64,000 bases of DNA, taken from the NCBI RefSeq assembly GCF_001640805.2, contig NC_066856.1:4805377-4869376 (forward strand), read 5' to 3'. The notes under the pieces were generated by a model. It was given only the letters and a program-made list of their open reading frames with translations, was not told where the DNA came from and did no database searches. Shown here in pieces: positions 26,200-36,907 of the stretch. Both the position numbers and the translations under genes were made by a program. The DNA comes from Lates calcarifer (lineage: Eukaryota; Chordata; Actinopteri; Centropomidae). How positions within the stretch are numbered: position 1 is the stretch's first letter; the number at the start of each line of letters is the position of its first letter.

Positions 26200-26660
26200 A
26201 ATCCCCGGGGCTGCAGAGTCGGAGATTATGAGGCAGCCAAATTATGCTGACAACTGTGTTGCAGTGAGTCCTCTGTGCGGTGTGTCTGACACTGATAAAT
26301 GCCTCTCCGCAGCTGCTCAGGCAGCCTTAGCCACCTTCTCTGAGCGGCAGAGAGGTGTTACGGCTGAGGGCGACAGAGTTCTATTACTCCTGCGCTCAGG
26401 TCTGAGGCAGATGAGCAACAATAGGTAAATGGGCTGAGATGAAATTAAACCTGGGAGAGTGCAGATATTTTCCTTTTCCGCATTGCTGCATCTGTAAACA
26501 ATGAGGCACCTTCCAGATGGGGGGAATGTGGCTGTAGCTGGTGGAGCAGCTGCAGCGGCGGTAGCAGCAGAGTGGTTGTTCACAGCTACTCCCCACCAGT
26601 GTGTCAGCTGTTGTTAGATCACAGTTCGGCCTCCATCGTTCCTGGCAGTGTTGTTCTCTC
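26200..26660. promoter_or_regulatory. GC-richer block, candidate regulatory element
   Basis: This is the most GC-rich part of the last intron. It has several CpGs (for example around 26277, 26308, 26362 and 26555), a GCAGCTGCAGCGGCGG stretch near 26546 and E-boxes (CAGCTG). It ends close to an A15 tract at 26691-26705. No open frame here resembles a protein family. It could be an intronic enhancer, an alternative promoter or the remains of a CpG island; nothing in the sequence separates these. Confidence 0.25.
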
Positions 26661-26690
26661 AAAGCTCAGAGGTGACCGGAGCTGAATGCG

Positions 26691-26705
26691 AAAAAAAAAA
26701 AAAAA
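26691..26705. repeat. poly(A) tract
   Basis: A run of 15 A followed by GGAAAGAAAAA. No associated retroposon was recognised. Confidence 0.8.
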
Positions 26706-28094
26706 GGAAAGAAAAATGTCCCCTAAGCCAGACTTGTCCCCCCACCCCTGAGGCCAGCCTGGTTCCCGCATGAAAGAAAAACAAATATGGACTCAGCTTG
26801 ATTGCATAAGCATTCATCCAAACAAAAAAATCACTGACCTTGTTTTTAAGAACCACCATATTTTTTTAAACTGCCTTGCCTGCGTATGTCTAAGAAAAGA
26901 ACACCAATGAGTCATCACTCCACTAGGTGGTTAGGAACAGCAGGACTGCTGTTCATGGTTGTATTCATATTGCTCAAGCAGTCACACGCAATGTAAGTAT
27001 GTCACTTCAGGTTCATGTGGATGCTTCCACTGGTCCTACCTTACTCACACTAATATCTTTCATGCACATGTAAATCCGGCTAACATCCGTGAGTGCACAG
27101 TAGGGAAAAAGCCCAGTTCTGAGATACACTCAAGTCTCATGGTGGATGCAGCTGGATGTCCTCATGTGAAATGACATTACAACAGTGGCAGTTTGCGTCG
27201 AACAGGCATGAGAAGCATAGGAAAACACAGGGACAGCACCAATATGGAGTCAGTAGAACCAACTATTTGCGCCATGTGTCCAAAACTAACTCTCTACATA
27301 ACTAGGAAATGACCTGCCTACCTATTACTGGTAATGTAATATGGATGTAATGAAAATCTAATAACCGGTCAGAATCTGATTTACACTTAATGCTGTTTTA
27401 CACAAATGTACATTTGGGGGGTAATGTGTACTTTCAAATTAGCATCAATCTAGGGCCTCTTCTGATTAATAATGATAACATTCCCACTAAAACAGATTAT
27501 GTAGTGTGAATAGAAGGTTGTTGTGGCTATTCCAATTTACTTAAGGTGGAACTGCCACAGGGTTAGCAGCAATCTAGTGGCTGTGTTTTCATATGAAGGT
27601 GTTAAAGGGGAAAATGCTTCTTTTTTTCATGAAAAAATGATATACTTGTCTCCCTAAGACTCTTTTGTACAGTTGTGTTACATTGGATGTGGAAATGCCT
27701 GTCAAACACAACACTGTTATCTTTGACATGCCTGAAATATTTTAGAGGTTAAAATAATGGTTAATATCATCCTGCGCCTCCTTACCAAGCGATGTCATTA
27801 GAAACTTAAATTGTGCTTCAGACCCACCGAACATTATTTTAAAGTAGAGATCCATAAATATCTCAGGATGAATTCCGCGGAATCTTGGTTTTGAATATTT
27901 AACTTACCATCCTACACAGTCACTGCTGTAAAAACCTACGCCAGATTGCAGTCATATTACAGCTTTATGCGAACATCGAGGTATGAATATATACAAATAT
28001 ATTGAAATGATATGAAGGCTTCAGACAAACTGAGAACAAAAAACAAAGAGGAAAACTCTCCAAGCAAGTTTGTAAGCTAGCAGCTGTACTTAGT

Positions 28095-28362
28095 GGTAGT
28101 TTAATATATAATAGAGCATCATATTTGATAAGCTCTTCATTTGTTTTGAATGCAAAACATTTTGTAATCTTTTACTGAGTAAAGCTGACAAATAGTTGTG
28201 GTGGAGTGAAAAGTGCAATATCTCCCTCAGAAGAGGGAGTAAGAAGAGGAAGTAAAAAAGAGGCATCTAAGAAAGTACTCAACTTCAAATTCCTAATATT
28301 TGTACTTATGAGTGTAATACTTGAGTAAATGTACTCATTGAGATTCCATCACTGATTTTCCA
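28095..28362. repeat. dispersed fish repeat ('ACTTGAGTAAATGTACT' type)
   Basis: In order the segment contains 'AATCTTTTACTGAGTAAAGC', 'GTGGTGGAGTGAAAAGTGCA', 'ATATCTCCCTCAGAAG' and 'AATACTTGAGTAAATGTACT', ending 'TTCCATCACTG'. This is the order of a very abundant teleost interspersed repeat ('taaagctgtcaaataaatgtagtggagtaaaaagtacaatatttccctctgaa...acttgagtaaatgtacttagttacattccaccactg', recalled). The copy is moderately diverged. I cannot give the Repbase name. Confidence 0.8.
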
Positions 28363-28693
28363 TGGCAACAGGTAGAAATTGGATGTTGGAGAAAAAAAGC
28401 TGAAAAATTAATAGAATCTGGATTTTTGTTTGAGGAAACAAACTGAGAGAAGACTGAACAATAAGTAAAACTGCCCCTTGGTGGGTTCCCACATTAAGCC
28501 CTAATCAGCTGCATGTTTCACATGTCGGTTATGGCTGTATGGTTTGGAAAATAGCTGCAGTAATGTCGGCTAAAACACACAAAACTGCTGGTGCTGGAGC
28601 TTTTGCATTACATACCAGACTGTGTTATCACATTTAGGCTCACTCACAGTTGAACAGTCAAGCTGCAAGGTAATGACATCCACTTGTATTTAA

Positions 28694-28860
28694 CTAGCCA
28701 GTCAGCCAAAAATCCAGTCATGGCTCAGGAAGGCAGACAGTCAGTTAGAGAGTGTATCAGTCAACAAGCAAATCAGACGGCGAGTTTTATAACAGAGCCA
28801 CCAGGCAAGTAAGGGAGCAAGTCAAAGAGACAGTCAGCTAGCCAGTCAGCCAGCCAGGGA
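28694..28860. repeat. degenerate CAGTCAG / CAGCCAG array
   Basis: About 170 bp in which (C)CAGTCAG, GCCAGTCA, CAGTCAGTTAG and GTCAGCCAGCCAGG recur at irregular spacing, with AGACAG and AAGCAAATC variants between them. It looks like an old, decayed minisatellite. Confidence 0.55.
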
Positions 28861-30094
28861 TCAGCAGGAATAGATGGAACTGGCACTAAGCCAGTTTGAG
28901 CTCCCTGTGGAGGTGCTGTGGTGAATCACCTCCCTGCCTCACTGAACCTGACTGCCTTGCTGGCCTGGAATCGATATTCCACATCACCATTTTGCAGAGC
29001 CAAAAACATTTTGGCAAAAAGTAGAGTGTTGTGTTAGGTTAAGTAGGACAAAATGAAGAGTATTCAGTGTGGGTCTATTCTATCCCAGCATGTACCAAAA
29101 AAGCCTGAAAAGGTCTCCACTAGCTCAGGCAGATACTCTCACTCATTATACCTACAGATAATTCAGTCTGCAGTCCCTCTGTCTGCAAACGGTGGAGGGA
29201 AGCCAGGATGGTGAAAATGCAAACTCAAAAAAATGGCATCATGCACAGTTCAAAATCCTGAGACACGGTATGAAAGTCAGACGTCTTCAAATCATATCTG
29301 CAATGGGAACCTTTTTCACCAAGCATTCATTTTTCCCTCCGCTTCCCCTATTTCTCCGAATAGTAAAAAGTGAGCTGAAAATTCATCCCAAATGACTTGT
29401 AAAGACATAGTGACCTTGTCAAGCAAACTATGACAGGAAATGTGGTGGAGATGCATTTCAGTACAGTGATGGATAAATGAAATAATACAATCAATGCCCA
29501 TATAGAGGGTAGGTTTTTGAGCATTCAGCTGAATTGCTGGACTCTTTTTGCTTTTTTTTTTTTTTCTTTGCTCAGCAATTAAAATGCATGGTCGTGTGCA
29601 AAAACAACAATAATTCACAAATGTTCTTCCTTTGTTGTTTTCTAAAATTAGCATGGGAGCACAGAAGGTACCTTTAGTATGCTTACTGGCAAGGTTAGTT
29701 TTGAAATGAAAAACAGCTCACACAAAAAACAGCTAAAAGAATGTGTGTGATTTATATGTGAGAATAATAGCTTTAGACATAGTGTTGCTTTCCAGTTTTA
29801 TGTGGATGGTTTACACAGCTTATATTTTCAGTGCAAGGGAGAGAACAAACGTTCTCACACAAGATGTATGCTAATAGAACAAGGTAAAATAGTGGTATAA
29901 TGTAAAATAAGTGTTATATAAGCATCACAGAACTATACAGCAGTACAGTGTGACTGGCATTGCAGGAAAAATTCCAAACAATGGCTTTAGTTGAATTAAA
30001 GAATAAGTCTCTATTTTTCTGGGGACATGGTTATTGCTCATTATTCAAACTTATCTGGAGAAGAAAATTAAGATGAACATTTAAATCATCAGGC

Positions 30095-30765
30095 AAGGCA
30101 AGTACGCACCTTTCAAGAAAAATTCAAAGTGCTGAACATAAGGCATAAAAACAGACATTAGGGCAATATATGAAAAAAGACAAGACAGTATAAAAATACA
30201 CACATAAAATGATGTTAAAATACGATATTAGATAATAAAAAGTAAGCTAAAATAGAAGAAGACAGATTAATCAGGAGGAAATGACAGCACAGCCACAGTG
30301 CAAAAGATGATATAAATAAACAGTCCTACATTTAATAAAAGTTAGTGGCAATCAGAAAATTCTTAAGTCCTAATTCAAAAGAACTGAGAGTTGGAACAGA
30401 CTTCCAGAAGACTGGGAGTTGGTTCAGATACAGTATGTGGCGCCTAAAAACTGAACGCTGCTTCTCCATGTTTAGTTTTAACTCTGGGGACAGTGAGCAG
30501 ACCTGTCCCAGATCTGAGAAGTCTGGATGGTCTGTAACATAGCAGTAACAGTTTTGGCCCTAACCTATTCAAGGCAAGTGTAAAGACTTGAGAACTGGAG
30601 ACATATGGTTCACTTTCCTGGTCTAAGTGAGGACTCTAGCAGCATTCAGAATAAGCTGTAGCTGTCTTATTGACCTGTAAAGACAGCATTACAGTTGGCA
30701 CTCCTACTGAGGATAAACGCATGGACAAGTTCTTAGTGCAACTTTGACCTGTATGTCCCACAGCA
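30095..30765. repeat. long dispersed fish repeat (about 670 bp)
   Basis: A near-full-length copy of an element common in percomorph genomes. It starts GGCAAGGCAAGT, passes through 'TAGATAATAAAAAGTAAGCT', 'GACAGATTAATCAGGAGGAA', 'CAGTGCAAAAGATGATATAA', 'AAAACTGAACGCTGCTTCTC' + 'CATGTTTAGTTTTAACTCTG', 'GCAGACCTGTCCCAGATCTG', 'GTGAGGACTCTAGCAGCATT', and ends 'AGACAGCATTACAGTTGGCA' + 'CTCCTACTGAGGATAAACGC' with 'ATGGACAAGTTCTTAG'. These blocks, in this order, match the element as I remember it. The short open frame at 30345-30542 is part of it and not a gene. Class and name are uncertain. Confidence 0.85.
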
Positions 30766-31889
30766 GTGTGTGGTTCTCATATCCAATATTCTCAAGGTAT
30801 CACAACATACATGTGAGGGGTTGCAAGTAGATTGAGAATTTAGAGGAGAAAAAAAAGTATGTTTTCATTGCAAAATTATGTTGTTTTTTTCAAATCTTTG
30901 AAAATCTAATCTTTCAAGTCATGTGCTGTGGAATTTAAACTCTTTAGGGCTTGACAGAGATGATATATTTCTTTAATCCTATGAAGCCTACGGGAGTATA
31001 TACACTCCCAAATATCATGTGTTTAGAGCATCATTACTCCACAATGGTTTGAGCTAGAGAGATGGCACTCTCCATCAAGTCCCAGTTTGTCCATGTCAGT
31101 CACTTACTTCTGTAAATAAACTTATATGTAAAGTTAGAAAAGATTGAGACCATCTATCGCCCATTGCTGCACTTGATCGGTGGGTATGTCAATTCATTCT
31201 CATCCCCCGCTTTAATTGATGACATCTACAGTCACGTTTCTAAAACATTCACTGGTTTTACATACTGTCTATAATTGCGCCCCTCCCCACCTAAATACTC
31301 AATTCTGGTGCCAGGCATGTCAGGTGCCTCTGGGTGTGATTCTGGTTCGGAACTACCATGATGCATATTGTGTATGTGTATGTATTGCATGTGTTTGCTC
31401 CAACCTTTGTGGAGCAATGGGATAAATAGTTGACTGCACTGTCATTTTAAATTACCCACTGCAGTTCCATCATATGTGATGAACTGCATGGCCAAAACTA
31501 CAAAATAAGACCTAAATTGTCCTCTAGATAAACATTGTGCATCATCATGTCATTTGTCTGTCTGTAGGTAGGCCAGACACATTCTTCAGAATGTAGAAAT
31601 TGAAGATTAGAGGACAAAAACATACCCTGACTCAATTTTGCTGCATCTTGCTATGTGAATTTAATGTTGTGTTGATGGTGGAGGCGATTTTTGACTGGAT
31701 TTCTCTGTTATGCCGCCTCCACTTATTCTTTACCTGATAAAATCATATCTACATGCACCTTCTTTTACTGTTTGTGTTTTCTCAGACAGCCAAACTGAAA
31801 AATTGCTTTGCAAATACCATATGAAACAATAGAAGCCACGACAACAGCAAATCAATAATGTATGAATACAAATCTCCCTGCTGTTCTGT

Positions 31890-32310
31890 ACAAGTGTGTG
31901 TGTTGATCACCAGATTCTGGAGGAAGCGTCGCCACATTTAGGGTTGATTCAGAGATTTTTAAGAGTGAATCTGGAAGGTGTCAGACCTGGTGTTAAAGAA
32001 ATGACCCGACACTGCGTGATGTGCAGTGGCCCATCATTCAGTGTTATACCCAGAGGGGTGGGGGTCATTATGACCCAGCCCCGGTAGCCCTGTGTCAGGG
32101 TATTTATGCTACTTGGTTGTGTCTTGGGGGAATTAGATGGTTAGATTTCTTTTTGTTTAATTTCATTCTTAGTCATGTCAATCTAAAACGTTTCAGCACG
32201 TGTGTTTATTTGTCCTTATATATAATTTCACATTTCACCATTCACAGTTTTGCTACAGTTAGGCCAGGGGTAGGTCCACCTGGTTCCCCTGCCTGCACGT
32301 CTTAGAGCAT
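31890..32310. other. unclassified higher-complexity segment
   Basis: Contains overlapping short open frames on the + strand (31896-32087 and 32021-32305) and a GGGGTGGGGGTCATTATGAC motif near 32055. No protein family was recognised and no splice-flanked exon in the phase needed for vstm2a stands out. It may be a decayed mobile element or unique intron sequence. Confidence 0.25.
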
Positions 32311-34452
32311 GTGTATGCAAACCAGTATACGTGTGTACTAACTTTCATCAATACTACTGAAATAGCAGAAGCAAATATAGTTTCTTATAGATGGGTTTTA
32401 AGTTCACTAAAAAAGCTGATCACTAGTTTTTAGCGGTCAGGATAAAATAAAGCATTTGTTGGGGACTATTTTCAGTGGCAGATCAATGCACATTTGGTTC
32501 TCTAGTGAATACATGGGGAACATGTCACACAGTGCAACAGTGGGGCTCACTGATGTGTTTTTGGACAATAGAGCTCTATGGCACAGAGGAATAAGATAAG
32601 CTGTATCAGGCTCTGGATACACACAGAGTACTTGTTAGTGGGGTGCATTCAATGTTTTGGATCCTTTCATGGGATTTGTTGACAATATTAGAATATGTGA
32701 TATCATGAGCCTCATCTTTAGAGCATGAACTCATAAAATAACCATTACCTTTGATACATTGCAGTCTTTCAATAATATTACAAGGGGATTGCTGAACGTG
32801 CCAGCATCAGTTTAACATGTGCCATTCTTCCAGCCCGTCTGTGCAATTATTGCTTTTTTTCCCCCAGTGTAGATGCAAGCTGTGGGATTTCACCCATGGC
32901 TAACAGTGTATGTTAAGAGTCAACCTGAACACATTGTGCCAATGAACTGTCTATATCTTGGATTGTGCTCAATCAACTAGTTGAAATAAATGTAACTTTT
33001 GCATAAACAACAACACAAAGACAATATTTACTCATCTGCAGTTTAGCAAACAAATTATTTGATGAAATTCACTCTGATTCTTGAGCTATGCAGTGTGGTA
33101 GGAGGTTTTTGCCTCGGGTTCATAAGACAGCTTCCCTGATGCAATCTACCACAACAGAGGCCCATGCAGTAAGTGAATTAACATAGCTGAGGCAGTCAAG
33201 ATGATTTCCTAAAACTTCCAGTGTATATCCAAATACAGATGTTATTTGAAAAACAGACACAGATGGTGGCTTTGCATTACACCCCTATTACATGGTGATA
33301 CACTAGGCCTATGTGACTTCACGACAAAATGGAACAGGGTGTTCCAAATAGCATAAGATTGCTTGGCAACTGCTTAGAGTCTCACACACTCCTGGTGGGG
33401 GCCCACAAAAACCTGGCTGGTGTTTTGTTTCTGAGGCTGTATCAAAAAGGAAGAGACAGAAGGAATGGGACAAGGACACATCCTCCCTCACGTAGATAAT
33501 TAAGTGGTTTTCAGTTATTTAAATAAAATGGTACATCTTTGACTATGGTGTTACTGTAACTGAGTAGATTTTTGCAAAAAGCTTGATATTATTGGATTAG
33601 CGCATGATTGTGGTGTACATTTTTATGTACTGTTTCCCCATCTATGTTTCACTCTGACTCTTAGCTGGAGGCTGATTAATTATTCTCTGTGTGAAGGATG
33701 TTTTGGCCCAGAGTGATTGCTGCTCCTCTGTGGCACTCCTGTTCTGTAGATCACCTCAAGCTAAATGAGATGTGGTGGGGAGGAATAAAGGGTCAAAGCC
33801 CTCCATGTCTGTCTTCCATCCTCCCTCCCCCCTTTTTACCATTCCTCCCTTCATCCCACAATCCCCAGCAGCACAGACAATCCAGAGCTGGGCCACGAGG
33901 AACAAAGTGTTCCCCTGGACGATTTTCTGTCTTAGAACCGTCTCCTGGTCTGACACAGGAATCTAGTAAATGTCAATATGATTTTGTGAATATTTCACTT
34001 TTTGTTTCTGAAGTACTTCCTTGTTTCAAAGGACTACAACTTTGTACTTCTCTGTTTCTCACTTCTCTCTCCTTTCACTTTGTCTTTCTCAAATCCTTTT
34101 TTTTCCCTATCTAAGCATTTTCTGCTGATTGAGAGTAAACGACTTTTTTTTTTTTTGTCCACAGAACTCTGCTGTATAGGATTGTACAGCTGTCATCCGT
34201 TACTTTGCTCTCATCATTTCAGGTTTGATGTCCCCAAGATGCAGGCGAATCAAACAGTGGGCTTAGGAGGCCGTGTTCTAGTTTGCAGTCGTTAGTCATG
34301 TCAGATGCTCAGTAAACAGTCAGAGCTGCCTGCAGTGATGATAGCAGCTTGTCAGGGCCAAGTCGACGATAGCTGCCCATGTAAATCCTTTTCATAACAG
34401 TTCAAAGGCTGTTTACTTTAAGGCTTGGGTTACACTTGTAGTTTTCTGTGGT

Positions 34453-34486
34453 TGTCTTGTAAAGATAGTGGCATCTTTACAAGACA
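34453..34486. repeat. perfect 14-bp inverted repeat (hairpin)
   Basis: TGTCTTGTAAAGAT, a 6-nt loop AGTGGC, then ATCTTTACAAGACA: 14 consecutive pairs without mismatch. It lies in the last vstm2a intron about 1.5 kb before the terminal exon. The stem is too short for a typical microRNA precursor and no conserved RNA family was recognised. Confidence 0.9.
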
Positions 34487-35943
34487 TAGTCATGTAAGAA
34501 TATCTAAGTTTAAATTAAGGTCCAATCATCACAAGTACAGGGTCAATTTTAGACAATGGCAGTTTTGTTTGAATGCCATGTCACTTTCTACCAATCCCAG
34601 CTCTGCAATTACTGTTCACTGAGCAGCCTCAGTGTGTGTGAGGAGATGAATATGTAAATCAGGGCACGACCACCTTTACATTAAGATTCACACTCTGCAC
34701 GTGTATGTTTCATTTTTCTCACAAAGCAGAACCTCGCACATACCACTTTTCTGTTTTATTAACGTGTTAGTAAATGTCTACCTGTTGAGTCACACAGATG
34801 TGTCTTTGTGAATGTGAAATGTTTCATGGTTTCTTTAAGTTTGGAAATGCATTTAAAGCAATTAGATAGTTTTACCTCAAGAAAGAATACAGATGTCTGA
34901 TGTTATGTATGTATTCAAATCCATGTTATTAAACACTGTTCTGCTGCCAAGAAATGCTGACAGGTTTTAAAGGTGACTGCTGCCTTATGGTCTGCATCTA
35001 ATGAAACCATATGTTTTAAAATGTGAGATGCAGAAGAGGGTGAAACACAAGCAGGCAACCACATGTTAGATAAATAGTTACCAAACAAAATGGATAATTC
35101 TGTGGGTTGGACTTTTATGTCAGATATTATATCTTGTCACAGACAAGAGTGACATTATTGTTTTTTTTTTTTTCAAAACTTAACTATAAATAATTTACAC
35201 AATACTGTAGTCACTATAAGTGGATATTGTACAGCAAGATTTGTTATATTGGCAGAAAACAAAAATGTTGTCTATGAACATGACTTATGTAATATGTAAT
35301 TTCTAGGTTTGCACCAAATTGTCAGAGCAATTTTAAATAATGCAGTTTATAATAATTTACTTTCATGATTAACATATTTGTCACTTTCCAAATATGTAAA
35401 CTAAAAATGTATCACCATTATGTTAAAAGTAAATGTAATGCGGCCAAAATTACTTTTTGTACAAAATGTTCTTCTTGTCTCAGTTTAGTTGTATATAAGG
35501 ATGATTTTTAAGAGACATGGTCGGCCATAGAGCCAGGTGCATTTCTCAGCAGTCTGTGGAGTTTAAAAGAGAGTGCATATGAGACTTAAACTCATTCAGT
35601 ATATACTGTAAATTGTATATTATCTATTGAATTAAATGGTTTCAGTCTGGTTGGAATAAACCACATTTGACATCTCAAGCCACTGTTTGTCATTGACGGC
35701 TGCTGGTCAACAACAGACACAAACACTGATATGGAAATAAAGATGTCTTCTTTTTTACTCATGAAATATTCTTTCCAGGAACTATATTTCATTTATATTC
35801 AGTTGTGTTGAGGACTGTCTAATTTTTCTTACTTTCTTGCATTGTTACATTTTCACTGGTCTACCTGTTTAACCGGGGAATGCTTTTAAGAAAAAAGTAA
35901 AGTTCATTATGTGTTTTTAATCCTTTTCTCCTTCTCTTTACAG

Positions 35944-36020
35944 GTACAAGAATATCATCCAGCTATGGACTGGCTGTCCTCCTTCTGGCATGTGGTTTGG
36001 TGAGGGATGCCTTGTTATAA
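35944..36020 (+). CDS. vstm2a: vstm2a terminal coding exon (hydrophobic C-terminus)
   Basis: The acceptor CTTCTCTTTACAG is strong. The exon supplies the last two bases of a Gly codon (G|GT) begun in the previous exon, then 24 codons and TAA at 36018-36020. The peptide is TRISSSYG followed by LAVLLLACGLV and RDALL. The phase agreement and the hydrophobic tail directly after small residues (Ser-Ser-Ser) make a real exon likely. About 12 hydrophobic residues with almost nothing after them fits a GPI-anchor signal or a marginal membrane segment rather than a classic single-pass anchor; the Arg-Asp pair near the end is unusual for either. The splicing from 22371 is inferred, not observed. The short sequence lacks enough length to prove homology alone. 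Confidence 0.72.
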
Positions 36021-36052
36021 TTTGAAGAACTGACATGGTTCGCTCCCAGATT

Positions 36053-36105
36053 TCTCTCTCTCTCTCTCTCCTCTCTCTCTATTTCTCTCCTCTCTCTCTC
36101 TCTCT
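36053..36105. repeat. (CT)n microsatellite in presumed 3' UTR
   Basis: An interrupted CT tract starting 33 bp after the vstm2a stop codon. In RNA it would be a pyrimidine tract able to bind PTB-type proteins; that role is inference. Confidence 0.95.
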
Positions 36106-36871
36106 GTTTGCTCCCAAAGTGAACGAGAAAATTGCCTGTTTTATTTCCTCTCCCCCACCATGCGGACAGCACAGTTGGCCCTCATTTCCCAGCCACTACT
36201 GCTCTTGCACCCAGCACATTGTTATTAGCCACTGTAAACACCAGTCACCTTTAAAACCAGTTGGATTACCTTTCGTACAGACGTCGACTCAACACCATCT
36301 GAGGTGCAACGCTCTGGTGTGAAAACGGACTCTGTATCTTATTGGATAATTCTCATGGAAGAATGACTTTCTTATGGTTTTGATGTTCCAGTTCATGTGT
36401 TCATTGCTCAAAAGTGAACAAGAAAAAAGGAGAATCTATATTTGTGTAATATATATGATTCTAAATATATATCTGTTTTATTTGAAACACCTAGAATTAC
36501 TGTATGTGCTGTATGCATAGCTGACACTCACCATATTGGCCATGTAACTTCATTGTGAATAGGCACTCTGGCCCTCTCAAAGAAACAAAAGAAATTCAAG
36601 TACACCTTAATATAGACTGTTAACATTAACCATCAGGTTAAAAAGGTTATATTAGTATTTTTTTTTCTTTCAGCTGCATTGGCCATTCAAATTATCCAAT
36701 GTGCATAATTTTACATCTTGTTAGTGATACATATACAGGTGTGCATGCTTATTGGTCTGATGGCTTAAAAGAAAGGAACATATGTTATTTGAACTACATA
36801 AGTCAACACTTGGAGTTCAGTGTTACAGTATGTTGAATTTAGTTTTATTTTAATGTGCTACCTTGGTGTGA

Positions 36872-36907
36872 AAAAAAAACAACAAAAAAACAAAAAAAAA
36901 CAAAAAA
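36872..36907. repeat. A-rich (A)nC tract
   Basis: Runs of A separated by single C (AACAACAAAAAAACAAA...). It lies about 45 bp before the first AATAAA signal. Confidence 0.85.

Larger units (their letters stand above)
22372..35943 (+). other. vstm2a: vstm2a last intron, 13.6 kb
   Basis: Donor GTAAGG directly after 22371; acceptor TTTTCTCCTTCTCTTTACAG ending at 35943. It contains transposon relics (24.15-24.44, 28.1-28.36, 30.1-30.77 kb), a GC-rich block (26.2-26.66 kb) and a perfect hairpin (34.45 kb), listed separately. I found no convincing extra coding exon. In particular I could not recognise a counterpart of the alternative mammalian C-terminal exon. The rest shows nothing that I can name. 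Confidence 0.8.

Noticed and set aside
30345..30542. 65-codon frame as a small gene
   Set aside because: It is part of the 670-bp dispersed repeat at 30095-30765.
33698..34114. 138-codon open frame in the last vstm2a intron as an extra exon
   Set aside because: Low-complexity Pro/Ser/Leu/Phe-rich translation. A possible acceptor (CCCCAG near 33870) gives a 35-codon tail in the right phase, but it does not resemble any VSTM2A ending I know.
34453..34486. Hairpin as a microRNA precursor
   Set aside because: A 14-bp stem with a 6-nt loop is too short, and the flanks do not extend the pairing.
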